DNA from: Diplolepis rosae
Taxonomy: Eukaryota > Arthropoda > Insecta > Hymenoptera > Diplolepididae
Direction of reading: 5' to 3'
DNA length: 64,000 nt
NCBI GenBank assembly: GCA_030998225.1
Contig: JAPYXD010000704.1
Span: forward strand, 14,818,001 to 14,882,000
Both the position numbers and the translations under genes were made by a program. The notes below the pieces were generated by a model. It was given only the letters and a program-made list of their open reading frames with translations, searched no databases and was not told the DNA's origin. Positions 11,120 through 22,544 of the stretch are shown in pieces (the first letter of the stretch is position 1; each line of letters starts with the position of its first letter).

Positions 11120-11457
11120 GTTCTGAAATGGCAATGTGGCAAAATTATCAACAATATCAATCATTCTCAAGTGGAACTGGACAAGAAAAATATGTTTTTT
11201 ATTCGAATTCTTGCAACACTCCATATCGTCCCAAACAGAAGGTTCATCCGACCAAAAGACCTGGTATATTCAACTGCCCAAATTGTGGAAAATTCTATCG
11301 ATATCTTCGAAATATGAAAAATCATGTAAAATTAGAATGTGGAAAGGACCCTCGATTCCAGTGTCCTTATTGTACTCATCGATCAAAACAACGCGGAAAT
11401 TTATACCAACATATTCGAACAAATCATCCTGGCAAAAAAGTCTATTGTAACGAATAA
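11120..11457 (+). CDS. lola: ZnF terminal exon 15, chimeric
   Basis: Acceptor TTATGTGCAG ends at 11119; it begins GT, 111 residues. The lead (SEMAMWQNYQQYQSFSSGTG) and first finger (CPNC...HVKLEC) match exon 16; the linker, second finger (CPYC...HIRTNH), the end VYCNE and the 3' flank match exon 14. The switch lies near the CGKDP linker at about 11340. It carries 15 extra residues (FYSNSCNTP region) in the lead relative to exon 16. The intron upstream is also duplicated upstream of exon 16. Confidence 0.9.
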
Positions 11458-12107
11458 GAGCAATGATTCTTTCAAAGAATTTTAGTGCTAAAAAGACCAG
11501 GACAATTTTTTTTATCCAGATACAGGATTATTAGATAAAAGTTGAATTTTAAGTATCCACAATTTTCTTATTATCCTCTTCTTCCTTTTAATCCTTTGTT
11601 TTAATTATTTTTTAAAAACAATTTACCAAAAAAATGTGCAAACAATGAAATTAATGAAACAAATGTAAATTACTTTTAGATATAATATTGAATTATATTA
11701 GGTTTAGGATATCAATTTTTCCGGGAAAATAATTACGTTGATTTGGGAATAATTATTTCTTCAGAATATTTATTTAGAAGAAATTAGTAAAAGTAAAAAC
11801 AAAGAATTGAAATATACTTATTTTAAGTAAACAAAATTATATCTATTGTAATGTTATATAAGATTTAGAAACCGATTTTTTTTTATAAATGAAATTGATG
11901 TATTAAATAATACAAAATATTATTAGAAATAGTTTTCCTTTTGCCAGTACCATTTAAGTGAACCCTAAATGTTACTGTTTTATTCAATCTTTGAGTAATT
12001 GAGCCAGTGTGATAAAAGTAGAAGTTGAGTCGAATTGATTATTTTTTATCCATTTACAAATTTTACAATGAACTCCATTATAACGGAAATTAAATTTTTA
12101 TGTGCAG

Positions 12108-12391
12108 GTTCTGGAATGGCAATGTGGCAAAATTATTACCAATGTCAATCATTTTCAAGTGGAACTGGAGAAGAAAAATATCGTCCCAAACAGAAGGTTC
12201 ATCCGACCAAAAGTCCTGGTATATTCAACTGCCCAAATTGTGGAAAATTCTATCGATATCTTCGAAATATGAAAAATCATGTAAAATTCGAATGTGGAAA
12301 GGACCCTCGATTTCAGTGTCCTTATTGTCCTCATAAGACAAAATATAAAAGGAGTTTACAAAAGCACATTTCTAGAATACACGTTTCTTGA
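12108..12391 (+). CDS. lola: ZnF terminal exon 16
   Basis: Acceptor TTATGTGCAG ends at 12107; it begins GT, 93 residues. Lead SGMAMWQNYYQCQSFSSGTG, finger 1 CPNC...HVKFEC, linker GKDPRFQ, finger 2 CPYC...HISRIH, then VS and TGA. The 5' part and about 560 bp of upstream intron are duplicated at exon 15, but this second finger (KTKYKRSLQKH) is unique, making this the parental downstream exon. AATAAA at 12399-12404 lies directly after the stop. Confidence 0.9.
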
Positions 12392-12806
12392 TTTAGAAAA
12401 TAAAATTATTTAACTTGATTATTTATATGTACAGTACAATAAAAATCTTCTGTATTGAAATTATTCTTTTGATATTTTTTTATTATTTACACCAATTATT
12501 CATATTTCTAATTCAATAATAAGTTTCAGGTTCTTCGTATCAACAGAAGTCTCTACTTTCTATTCAAGAAGAATTAATTACACATTTATCTTTTACAGAA
12601 GGAAGGTTGTAGCCAAGAAAACTTCAAATGTTCAACTCACTGATTTCTTTATTTGAAAAGTGGTAAAATATTTTTATTCAGTAATAAGTAAATGTAAGGC
12701 ATGTACATTGATGTTTAGCATTTAGAATCCAAATCTACTTCTTATAGCTTACAAACACTTCAATTTCGAGTAATTTAACTTAATTTTAATGAAATTTTGT
12801 TTCCAG

Positions 12807-13021
12807 AAATTCCGTTGTTTCCAATTGTCCGACCAAAACTGCACGTTTGTCCAAGATGTGGGCAAATGTATTCGTGGGCATCAAATCTACGAAAACACCT
12901 CAAAATGGGTTGTGGTGCTGCTACTTGCGAAACTCGATTTTCTTGTCAATACTGTCCTTATAAATCTAGAATTGAAGCCAGCTTCATAAAACATCTAATG
13001 TCTGTGCACAATATCAAGTAA
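12807..13021 (+). CDS. lola: ZnF terminal exon 17
   Basis: Acceptor TTTGTTTCCAG ends at 12806; it begins AA, 70 residues. A very short lead (IPLFPIVRPKLHV) leads into CPRC...HLKMGC. The linker is longer than usual, ten residues (GAATCETRFS) instead of seven, and contains an extra Cys. Finger 2 is CQYC...HLMSVH. A foldback repeat starts only about 30 bp after the stop, so the 3'UTR probably runs into it. Confidence 0.86.
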
Positions 13022-13048
13022 AAACTGTAAAAGTCAACTATGTTATTG

Positions 13049-13505
13049 CCCTGGTGAAAGTTTTGGGAAGGAATTCAATTCGAGCAAATCCGAGCGAATC
13101 CAAGCTACTCCGAAATCTGTCTCTGAACCATTCCGAAAAAATCCGTAAAATGTTTTGAATTTCGTTCGACGCAAATCGATTGAAAATTAACCCAACTCAT
13201 TCCGATTTAATTAGAATCTTTAATCCGAATCAAACTGGAGAAATCTGAGACTGGATTGATATGAATCGAATTTTCAATCTGAATTAGTCCGAATAAATCG
13301 GAGATCGGATTGACTTGGATTAATTTGGATTGAAAATTCAGTTTAGAACAACACGATCTCGAATTGATTTTCAACCGATTTACATAAAACGAAATACAAA
13401 ACGTTTTTAGGTTTTTTCGAAATGGTTCGGAAACAGATTTCGGAAAGGATCGGAATAGCTCTGATTCGCTCCGAATAAATTCGAATCTGAAACCTCTGCC
13501 AGAGA
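13049..13505. repeat. Foldback MITE, CCCTGGTG-type ends
   Basis: The left part (from CCCTGGTGAAAG at 13049) and the right part (ending CTCTGCCAGAG) are imperfect reverse complements along most of their length, for example CCGAAATCTGTCTCTGAACC against GGTTCGGAAACAGATTTCGG. The middle is rich in CCGAAT/ATTCGG words. A related element starts with CCCTGGTGGAAATTTCGG at 29060. No coding capacity, so a non-autonomous element; superfamily not assigned. Confidence 0.75.
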
Positions 13506-14838
13506 AATTCACGGATTGAAAACCAATTAAAATAAGTCAAGCCAGTAATTCATCAACATTAAAATATAATTTTAATATTTAACAACTTTAAGAAAGAATA
13601 GTGGATTATGTAATGTACAGTAGAAGCTTATAAGCTTATAAATTTAAGGACTAAGAATCAAAATTGTTTATATTCTCTCTGCTCTAAAATCAATAGGGCC
13701 ATCTTAATTTTTGAATACTTATCTAATTAAAAAATCACTTTAAAATCAATAACAGTAATTGTATTATCTGAAAACACTTTTTTAATAAGATTTTATAATC
13801 TTATAACTAAATAATTTGAAATTTATTTTACAGTAAATTACATTTCTAGAAAGAGGTATTTTTTAATTGTTCGAGATCAATAAATGTAAAAATATGAACT
13901 TTCTAACAAAAACTTTGTAGATGACTCTATTTATTTTAGTTGTTTATACTTTTGCATATAAATGATTAAATAAAGTACTTCATTATACACAAATTAGATT
14001 TATAAAGTTTTCGTCCTTTATTGGTAGTGAATGAAATTTGTTACCAATTATTTGGTACAATTATCACCAGTAATCTTATAGTTTCTAATACCTTCTTATA
14101 TCTTCTAACTGTAGAATATAGCAGACAGTACTTATTGGTAATAAAGCAAGTCTAGTCAAAATGTATTCAAAATAAACTACATGTAATGTTTATTGTAAAC
14201 TAGGTTTATAGCCTTAAGGGCCTCACAATAAAACTTATTAAATGGCAATCAAAAAAAAGAAACGTAGCCTTCGTCGGATTACAAATATGAATAGAATTTC
14301 ACCCACGAGAAACAATGTAAGCGCTTGAGTTTTTTGTAATTAAGTATTGCTAATTGTAAATTTACCTAGCGTTTGATTTTATACAGCGATCAAAATCAAA
14401 ATAAAGTCAAATCTGTGTAAAAAATCTGCATTTAAAAAAAATCTTTGTATGTTTTTATTCATGTCCTGAAAATCTTGCACTATTCAGTTTTATTTCTCAA
14501 GATTTTCTAAATGAATATTCTAATTTATTGATCAGGTTGTCATTTTGTTAAAAAGGAAAGACGAAAATTTCAGCCACAAGTAGGATTTCAATTTTGTAAA
14601 GTTAAATTTGCATTCGATTTGTATCGGAAGGATGTTTCTTTTGTTTTTTACAAAAGAATGACTTGATGTACATAAATATGAAATCACGAAATAACTTTAA
14701 TTTTTCTTAAAAAATTCTATTTTTAATTGGTAAATATTTGTTTAATTGTTAATGTTTTGTAATGTCATTAAAATAAAATGGTGACTTTTCGCTTGCAATT
14801 ATTCTTGAGCTAATTGAATATATTGTATTCTGTTGCAG
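13506..14838 (+). other. AT-rich spacer, no gene seen
   Basis: About 1.3 kb without a zinc-finger exon, strong inverted repeat or credible reading frame on either strand. Several AATAAA words occur, which could serve transcripts from exon 17. Confidence 0.55.
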
Positions 14839-15173
14839 TATATCTGAACCAATCAAATGAATTACACGACCTTCAAAACCCAAATTCAGAAATAAATCAA
14901 GTGGTATATTCAATACGAGCAAGAGGACGAGAGAGATGGAGGGAAAGTACTCATTACAATTGTCTAAAGTGTGGAAAAAGATTTCTTACCTATAATCACC
15001 TTTCTGCTCATACAAGTCGTTATTGTGGAGTAACTGCGTCAATTTTGTGTTGTTATTGTAATTATCGAGCAAAACGAAAATGGGATATAAAAGTCCATCT
15101 CGAAGGGAAACACGGAATCATCAAAACGAAGTGTGAAATTGGCAGAGATTATGTTAAGTTAGACAAGATTTGA
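14839..15173 (+). CDS. lola: ZnF terminal exon 18
   Basis: Acceptor TGTTGCAG ends at 14838; it begins TA (Val with G), 110 residues. A polar lead of about 40 residues ends in an Arg-rich stretch (RARGRERWRE). Finger 1 CLKC...HTSRYC, linker GVTASIL, finger 2 CCYC...HLEGKH, then a 19-residue tail. The linker lacks the usual KxPxF, and finger 2 has Cys before Tyr (CCYC). Finger 2 resembles exon 19 (RKWDIKVH against RKWNLKSH). Confidence 0.87.
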
Positions 15174-15790
15174 AGTTTTTTTAATTGGCACGTTTCAGTT
15201 TAAAAAGGCCAAATAGAATTAATATTTATTATCATTTCATATTTTTCATTGATTATTAATTATGATTTTCAATTTTTATATGTATGTATTTTAGGACCAT
15301 CAATGGATAAAAATATTAAAATTACAAATTACCTGAAAATAATAATTAGATAAGATATACTTTATTGTAAGTTTAATACACTAAGAAAAAAATTAATTTG
15401 GTCTAACCAAACCTTTGTCTAATTCAAGCAAAAATTTGATCAATCGTATAATAAGAAAATTTGTTGGCTAATCCAAATCAATTTTGTTCAGATTAGCCAA
15501 ATATTTTTCAGAGTCTACCTGTACTCTAATCGTTGACAGATATTTCTATTTTATCATTAAAAATAAGTTACGTGAGATAAAGGGAGAAATGTTGACTGTT
15601 AAAATAATTTATAATGATAATTCATAGTATGTAACTCCAAAAGACTCTGAATAAATTTATATGATTAAGTGGTGTAATTTTGTTGCCTATTTTGATATGA
15701 GATCTATTCTAATATAAATCATTAATTTTACTTTGTATTATAAATTTTATTTTCCGATGAATCACGTAAAATATTTTTATTCTGTTCCAG
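15174..15790 (+). other. AT-rich spacer
   Basis: About 600 bp of intron/3'UTR. Around 15390-15510 AACCAAA/TTTGGTT-type words resemble the repeat at 49700-50340, but no clear repeat unit can be set here. No gene seen. Confidence 0.5.
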
Positions 15791-16143
15791 ATTTGAACTT
15801 ACTTTGGAAGAATTGCGGGAACGCCCAATTGAAGTTTGAAAGGCCTGATTTTCCTTCAGATTTGGATGATATTTTGATATCGCAGGAAGATATCAATGTT
15901 AAGAGTAACTCAGGAGCAAGTAAAATCATTGATCCTGTTGAAGAAAGTTACTGGAAAACGGAAGCAGAAAAATACAAGTGTTCAAAATGTTCCAAGACTT
16001 TTCAATGGAAGCATCATCTCATTCAGCATCTTAAAGTATCTTGCGGAGGAATTAAATCCGAATGTTGTCCTTTCTGTGATTATCGTACTGATCGAAAATG
16101 GAATTTAAAATCTCACATGAAACGTAGACATAATGTCCAATAA
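15791..16143 (+). CDS. lola: ZnF terminal exon 19, acidic lead
   Basis: Acceptor TCTGTTCCAG ends at 15790; it begins AT, 116 residues. The lead of about 60 residues is acidic (SDLDDILISQEDIN), then CSKC...HLKVSC, linker GGIKSEC, CPFC...HMKRRH and a stop three codons later. The linker carries a Cys and lacks the KxPxF pattern. Finger 2 is closest to exon 18. AATAAA at 16161-16166, 18 bases after the stop. Confidence 0.88.
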
Positions 16144-16349
16144 CATAATCTTTATGTTGTAATAAACAATATGAAATGTGCAAAAAAATATTAAGTAATA
16201 AACAATTTAAATGTATTAATAAATTTAATTAATCTCTGCAAAAAACGATGCTTCTTTCCACACCTTTTAGTTGTAAATTTCTCTATAAGAGAAAATATTT
16301 TTCATTGAGTCTAAAACGTCTCTAATAGTTGATTTTTCTCTTTTTACAG

Positions 16350-16633
16350 AATCTTCAGAAATCCTGAGAAAATCTAAAGTCACTGAAAGGAAGAGAACAT
16401 CTTTTGTCTGCAAGAATTGTGGAAAGATCTACAATTATCAATCAACCCTTGCAAGACACTTGAAATTCGAATGCGGTGTGGCACCAAAATTTTATTGTCC
16501 ACTTTGTTCTTATAGAACGAAACATCAGTCCAGCTTGAAATCTCACTTGAATAGACAGCATAAAAAGAAATCAGCCAATGAGTGCTTCATATTGCCAAAT
16601 AGATCCAGTCCATATTCTGACGGAGGATTCTAA
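16350..16633 (+). CDS. lola: ZnF terminal exon 20
   Basis: Acceptor CTTTTTACAG ends at 16349; it begins AA, 93 residues to TAA at 16631. A basic lead (ILRKSKVTERKRTS) is followed by CKNC...HLKFEC, linker GVAPKFY, CPLC...HLNRQH and a 25-residue basic then Ser-rich tail (KKKSANE...SPYSDGGF). It lacks any internal Met ahead of the fingers. AATAAA at 16716-16721. Spacing to exon 19 is only about 200 bp. Confidence 0.88.
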
Positions 16634-16995
16634 ATCTTAATCTAATCAATAAGCTTATCAATTAATTTTCAATTTAAGTTTAAGAAACACTTGATACGAT
16701 CTAATCTTAATCAAAAATAAAATTTTTGCCTACGAGGATAAAAAATGTTTTTGTTATTTTAGAATTTTTTAAATTCAGATGGTTGATAATTTTATGCAAA
16801 CACAAGTTGTATCTACCTCTGTGAAATAAAACTTTCACTATGAAACTTTATTTTGATATAATAATCCCTTTTAAAATATTTTTAATTAAATTCCACAAAC
16901 ACACAGAACAATACTTTTATTCCCTGTTATACTAAAATTATTTCATGAAGGAAGAGTTTTACAAAAATGTATGAATAAGCGTTTTATATTTACAG

Positions 16996-17231
16996 GTCCA
17001 AAGCAAAGAAGATCTCGTGGTCAGGGACGATACGCTTGTCAAAATTGTGGAAGACGTTACTATGAGGAAAAAAATCTCCGAAGACATATAATTCATGAAT
17101 GTGGGAAAAAGCCTTTTCATCAGTGTTTCTATTGTCCTTATAAATCTACTTATAAATTTGATCTTGAAAAACATATGTCAAGGCATCGAACAAATACTCT
17201 TCCCAAGCTGGGTTACTTTGGATCCTCCTGA
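16996..17231 (+). CDS. lola: ZnF terminal exon 21
   Basis: Acceptor TATTTACAG ends at 16995; it begins GT, 77 residues. The lead is an Arg/Gly-rich strip (PKQRRSRGQGRY) shared with exon 22. Finger 1 CQNC...HIIHEC, linker GKKPFHQ, finger 2 CFYC...HMSRH with a three-residue His spacing. The tail NTLPKLGYFGSS differs from exon 22. Exons 21 and 22 are a tandem duplicate pair about 250 bp apart. Confidence 0.88.
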
Positions 17232-17480
17232 ACTGTGTTATAGAGAATTTTATAATTATATAATATATTTATTTGATAAAAAAATTTCCAGAAGAAATGT
17301 ATCTTAACCTAAAAATTAAAAAATATTACATACAAAATTTTGTGGGTTTTCACTGCAATCAATTGAACACTTTTAGAATTTTTATTTCACGTAACTGTAT
17401 ACGTTTAATTTAATACTTTTAGCAAAAAGCACGAAAAAGAATATTTTTTTCAAATTAACATCCAATTTTTCTGATTACAG

Positions 17481-17725
17481 ATCCAATCAGACGAAGAAGA
17501 TCTCGAGGCCAAGGACGTTACGTTTGTCAAAGCTGTCAAAGACGATATTATGAAGCTAAAAATCTCAAAAGACACGTGTTACATGAATGTGGAAAGAGAC
17601 CTATTCTTCAATGCTATTATTGTCCTTATAAATCAACTTACAAAACCTATTTAGAAAATCATATAAGAAAGCACTCTGTACAAGCTCAACGTTCCGTTGG
17701 TCCATACAATTATTACGTACCTTAA
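17481..17725 (+). CDS. lola: ZnF terminal exon 22
   Basis: Acceptor TGATTACAG ends at 17480; it begins AT, 80 residues to TAA at 17723. Lead PIRRRSRGQGRYV, finger 1 CQSC...HVLHEC, linker GKRPILQ, finger 2 CYYC...HIRKH (H-x3-H), tail QAQRSVGPYNYYVP. Paralogue of exon 21: the first-finger core RRYYExKNLxRH is conserved while the second-finger helix differs (TYLENH against FDLEKH). AATAAA at 17764-17769. Confidence 0.88.
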
Positions 17726-17959
17726 ATTCATTTAATTTTTTGTGTACTGTTTGAAATTTGATTAATAAAGGAAATGGATAAAGCATAAAAGATATTTTTC
17801 ATACATTCATTCTAACAATCATATAATTTGTTGTGATCAATTATTGTTCTCTTACATGTGGACTTTATTGTATCATCAAGCTTTTAAAGTTAAAATGTAA
17901 CGTTTCTTCAAATTTATTTAAACAAATAGGTTTCACAAATATTTGTTTGTTTGTTTCAG

Positions 17960-18294
17960 GTGAATTGAAACATGGATCGAGCAGTGGAAAACACGCTTGC
18001 ATAACCTGTGGAAAGACTTATAAGCATAAACATCATCTGAAACGTCATCATGACTTTGAATGTGGAGTTGATCCTAAATTTAATTGTCCTTATTGTAAAC
18101 ATAGGACAAGATATAAAGAGAGTTTGATGAAACATATCTTAGCAAGACATCAGGGACTCTGGGAACAACAAACTTCACAATATGAAGATAATGGAAATTC
18201 ACAGATGTATGATACTTCTGAAGAATTCGAAGCTGCTGTCAGTATCACAGAATCAGTTTATGATACTTATAGTGACTTTTCGCAAAACATGTAA
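17960..18294 (+). CDS. lola: ZnF terminal exon 23, acidic C-tail
   Basis: Acceptor TTTGTTTCAG ends at 17959; it begins GT, 110 residues. A short lead (ELKHGSSSGKHA), then CITC...HHDFEC, linker GVDPKFN, CPYC...HILARH. Unlike most exons it continues for about 45 residues after the fingers with an acidic, Ser/Thr/Tyr-rich tail (YEDNGNSQMYDTSEEFEA, then VYDTYSDFSQNM) that could act as an activation or docking segment. AATAAA at 18575-18580. Confidence 0.88.
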
Positions 18295-19181
18295 AATGGA
18301 AGTGTATATTGTATTTTTTTAAATTATTGTAGTATTTCTACTGTTTTTAATCCCAAGAATTATTCAAAGAATTTAGATCATAAAGTGCTCGGTCTTGAGT
18401 TTACTAAAATCTCACTAATATATGTTAAGTTTAGTTACGAAACACGGCAATATTTATTTATATATTATAAACTTATAAAATGAATTAATTAATATTGAAT
18501 GCGTGAAAAAATATTTGAATGTTTTAGCCTCTTTATATAATGACTCATATTATTTTATACAAGTTTATTGTTGAAATAAAGAATTATTGTCACTACTTTT
18601 ACAATAATTATTTTCTTTTGACAGGAACTTTATTAAAAAATCCATTTTTTGTTCAAAATAAACAAGAATTTAGAATTAAGTATTGGTTCAATTTTTAATT
18701 GCAACTATCGTTTGTATCATGTTCAAAATTATGGTACAATTTCGAGGTTTCAGATTTTAATTAGATTAGATTTTTACTAAAAACTTCTACATCTAAAATT
18801 TTAGAGAATTTTTGTCAATTTGTTGGAAGAAATTGAGAATATCCTCTAAAATTTGTAAATTTTTAGGGAAATTTTTCCCAGAAATTATTTTTAGTGAAAC
18901 TATTTTACATAGAAAAATGATGTGTCTTACTGATGTCTTTAAGAGACATTTTTAATTGAATTTAAGACATATGTAACATTGATGCTACTAAATGAACCAA
19001 AGTAAAGAAATAAATTAATAAAATTTTTGTTTTATTCGAGATTTGAGGAATATACAAATTTTATTTAACATCTACAGTATTCATTAATTATTTTCGAATC
19101 AAATTAAAATTATATCTTACCCACATGATTTTATAATATTTTTTATTTTATATCATAATAACAGTGTAATATTTTTTTTAG
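18295..19181 (+). other. AT-rich spacer, no gene seen
   Basis: About 890 bp of 3'UTR and intron. The only item noted is AATAAA at 18575-18580 for exon 23. No zinc-finger codons or repeats were recognised. Confidence 0.55.
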
Positions 19182-19510
19182 ATTTCAACAATGAATTTTC
19201 TTACATCGACCTGTCTGGAGGATCAAATGATCAACAAACTTGGCAAGAATTGCCATTTGCTCATCGAAGAGGAGGAACTCAAGTTGACGTCCACGCACTT
19301 CTTCATTGTTCTACTTGTGGAAAAGTTTATCGAAATAAGAAAAATTTGATGAGGCATGTCAATTTTGAATGTGGAGGACAAAAGCATTTTAATTGTCATC
19401 TTTGTTCAGCTAGATATACACAAAATGGAACATTAAGACAGCATTTAATGAAATCCCACAATGTTTTTGTACCCCCAAAAAAGAAAGGACCTCGTCCTCA
19501 TTACTGGTAA
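19182..19510 (+). CDS. lola: ZnF terminal exon 24
   Basis: Acceptor ATTTTTTTTAG ends at 19181; it begins AT, 108 residues. The lead of about 45 residues starts FNNEFSYIDLSGG; fingers are CSTC...HVNFEC, linker GGQKHFN, CHLC...HLMKSH. A basic, Pro-rich end (PPKKKGPRPHYW) could be a nuclear localisation signal or minor-groove contact. The remnant exon 25 ends similarly (PPKKSF), so the two are likely relatives. Confidence 0.88.
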
Positions 19511-20810
19511 TGTTTATACCTAATTAAGATGCGAGTAATTATTGACTGCAAAGAAGATTTTTATAATAGTTTACTTTATAAAATGTAACTACTTTATCAA
19601 ATTATTTTTGCCTTTGAAAAAATTATTAACTAATAGTAACAGAAAACTTCATTTTGTATATAAAAACAATTATTCTAACAAGGAAATTATTTTAGGAAGA
19701 TACCAATAATATTGCTTTTAAAAAATCAGCTAAATTTAAATAATTTTAAAAGATATTGATCATTTTTTAATTAAGTTATATATGTATATGTAAGTTATAC
19801 ATCAATAATGGTAAAAATTTTCTAAATACGTATACTTGACATTATTTTATGAATGAACGACTTGAAATATATTTCTTTTAAATAAATAATAATGAATCAG
19901 TTTTTCATTATCAGTATCCTAATTCTGTGGTATGTTTTCAAAACTTTGTATCTGGAGAGTTTTTCGGTTTTAAAATTTTTTTTAATTTTCTGAAGGTAAG
20001 GAAAATCTCATTTTTTGGAGATACACCTGTAGAAATGACAAGATAATTTCATCCGGGTGAAAATTAATTAATAAAATTAATTAAAAATATAAAAATAGTT
20101 TACTTTTTTTTTTAAAGTGTGTGTTTTCTCAAATTATTATTTTATGCCTGGAAAAATGTTAAAACCGATTTGCAAATAATAATTTCAAAAAACACTAAAC
20201 TCACGATATGGAAAACATACTATGTTTTAATTTTCAATTCTTAAACTTCTTCATTTTTATTGTTTTTAATCAATAAAATGCTCTTGTGTTTGAAAAAAAA
20301 CGAAATATCGGTTTTATTTAAACACAACATTTTTCCTGCAGAAAGTGTTTTTTAAAGAAAATACAATGATTTGTTTCAATCAGGAACCAGAATTCAAAAG
20401 ACATTCCTTGATTTTCGTTTCTGACTTGAAAAATCTTTATATTTTCTGTAAAAAACACTTTCTGTAGGAAATAGAATATCCAGACAACAAATTTTTATCC
20501 ATTGTCTCGAAATTAATTATAGTTCTTCAGTGGCTGAATTTTCTAGTCATAAGTGTAAAATCTTTGATTTAGTATTGATCAATGTATCTAAAATTCTCTG
20601 ATTACTGATTACCTGATTACGTGTCCAAGTTTCTGTAAAAATTCTTATAAGATAAAATTTTTTTTCACAAAACCTTCTTTTCAAAACTGCGTTTTTAGTT
20701 TTAATTTCTAGGAGAATATAATTATGAAATTATTTATTTATGATAATTGTTACTTTTAAGAAATAAGTTGTTTTTATTCTTTATTACAAAATATATTTAT
20801 TTCGTTCTAG
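19511..20810 (+). other. AT-rich spacer, no gene seen
   Basis: About 1.3 kb. GAAAGTGTTTTTTA at about 20341 and its near complement AAAAACACTTTCTG at about 20453 form a loose inverted pair roughly 100 bp apart. No coding exon seen. Confidence 0.5.
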
Positions 20811-21042
20811 ATATCCAGGAAAGTTACAATTATTTTTTAAACCATCCAACAAGAAGATCTAGAATAAGAAAAGCGAAGAAAAATACTGGATTGGATGAAT
20901 CTGTAGGAGATTCTTCCAATAAACATTTGTTCTGTCCTTCTTGTGGAAGAAGATATGCTTGTAATCTTTACAAAATGCCAGTTTACGACGTCACTTAGCT
21001 AGCAATCATGATATTTCATTACCTCCCAAAAAAAGTTTTTAG
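20811..21042 (+). pseudogene. ZnF exon 25, broken by deletion
   Basis: Acceptor TTCGTTCTAG ends at 20810; the frame begins AT and reads a lead with a basic strip (RRSRIRKAKKN), then the start of a first finger, CPSCGRRYAC. There it breaks. In another frame the sequence resumes as the end of a second finger (SLRRHLASNHD) and a tail PPKKSF stopping at 21040. The rest of finger 1, the linker and the start of finger 2 are missing. Read directly, the frame stops at 20996-20998. Confidence 0.8.
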
Positions 21043-21684
21043 TTTCGCAAATTCACTAAATTCAAGAAGAAAATAACAGTTATTTGTTAATTTGAGTAAA
21101 AAATTTAAGAGGCTCTATTCACTTTCCACAAATAGAGTTTCTTTAATCATTACATAATTTTGTTCAAAGTTAAACCAAAAATTTAATTTACTGCTTATTA
21201 GTGTATCAAAGTGTGAAGTCTCAAAAATAGAATTAATTATGCACAAGTTTTTTTCTCTTGCTGTCTTAATTAGATTATATTTAACATGATTATTTCAAAC
21301 GTAACATTTCCTGTATCCCACTTAAATTTTCAAAATAAATCTCTCAAAAATCCTTTTCTTTGATCTTCAATTCTAGAAATATTATTTTTTGATTGTCAAA
21401 AATGTTCTTTTGAAAGCCTCAAAGGAAAATACTTAAGATTTACTATAGGTAAGAAAAGTAATGAAATTCTTTCTTTTTGATTTGAATTTATTTTTATTTT
21501 TATGCCAATTTTATAAAGTGTTCTTGTCACTTGGTGATGGTATCGTATGGTTTAGAAGCAATATCACTATAAAATACTCAGTCCCTTGTAAAAGAAATTT
21601 CAAATAGTTATTCACTATTTTACAAAACTGATAATAGAAGTTTATTGAAATACTGATTCATAGGATTGTTTTTCTATTTGGCAG
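21043..21684 (+). other. AT-rich spacer, no gene seen
   Basis: About 640 bp between the broken exon 25 and exon 26. No zinc-finger codons, repeats or reading frames worth calling. Confidence 0.5.
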
Positions 21685-21896
21685 GAACCAAACAAATGCG
21701 ATTTTCCTGCCCTCAATGTGGACGTGGCTACTCTTCACTTGGAAATCTTCGAAGACACATCAACTGGGAATGTGGAGGAAAACGTCAATTTCCTTGTATT
21801 TATTGCAATTATAGCTTTACTCAAAAAACAAGTCTTCATCGACATCTGTCCCTCATTCATAAAATATTCCAAGGAAGTGAAACTAGTTTTACATAA
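21685..21896 (+). CDS. lola: ZnF terminal exon 26, short lead
   Basis: Acceptor TTTGGCAG ends at 21684; it begins GA (Gly with G), 69 residues. Only seven residues precede the first finger: CPQC...HINWEC, linker GGKRQFP, CIYC...HLSLIH, then a short Ser/Thr end. Finger 2 (NYSFTQKTSLHRHL) resembles the remnant second finger of exon 25, suggesting 24, 25 and 26 are related. AATAAA at 21955-21960. Confidence 0.87.
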
Positions 21897-22293
21897 ATTA
21901 AAGACTGCTGACTCAATTTTCATCTGTATACACATTTATAGTTTATTTATTGACAATAAAATATATGTATTTTTACATTTATTTGATTCCAATTCCCATA
22001 CTTTCATGTCAAAATTATTATTCATTTCTAGTTTAACAGTTTCCTATCCAACATTTTTTTATCCATACAATTTTCTCATAGTTCAAGTCTCTTTCAAGAC
22101 TTTTTCAAGTCAATCCTAAATGGTCTGAAAAATTGCACTACCAAGGCAGATTAATTTCCAAATTTATTTTAGAGTCCAATAATAAAAATTTGATTTAGTT
22201 GAACCAACTCATTTTAAAATCTTCTTGTTGTGCAAGACACAAAAGATTCAGCTTCTAAACTGGCCTTGTACTAATTTTTGTTTATTGTTTCAG

Positions 22294-22544
22294 TTGGAGA
22301 TCCTCTATTCTGCAGTACTTTATCAGCTGAAGTGTGGAGACGTTGCAAGACTGATCTTTTGTGTCTCAAGTGTGGAAAACATTACAGTGATTGGAGGAGC
22401 TTAAAAAAACATATGAATTTCTTCTGCCAGGTGGAACCTCTTTATCATTGTCCTTTCTGTAGTCATAGAGCAAGAGTGAACACTTTATTAAAATATCACA
22501 TCCTGAGAGAGCATTCGTCCTTCGTTGTGACAACAACTTCTTGA
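22294..22544 (+). CDS. lola: ZnF terminal exon 27
   Basis: Acceptor TTGTTTCAG ends at 22293; it begins TT (Val with G), 82 residues. Lead about 25 residues with two Cys; finger 1 CLKC...HMNFFC, linker QVEPLYH, finger 2 CPFC...HILREH, then SSFVVTTTS. The Gly after the fourth ligand of finger 1 is replaced by Gln. AATAAA at 22622-22627. Confidence 0.86.

Noticed and set aside
12540..12622. Acceptor in the fan's phase (AAGTTTCAG) with 26 open codons
   Set aside because: No finger, lead motif or composition shift; 26 codons open is near chance. It could be a decayed exon start resembling the GTTCT start of exons 15 and 16, but cannot be supported.
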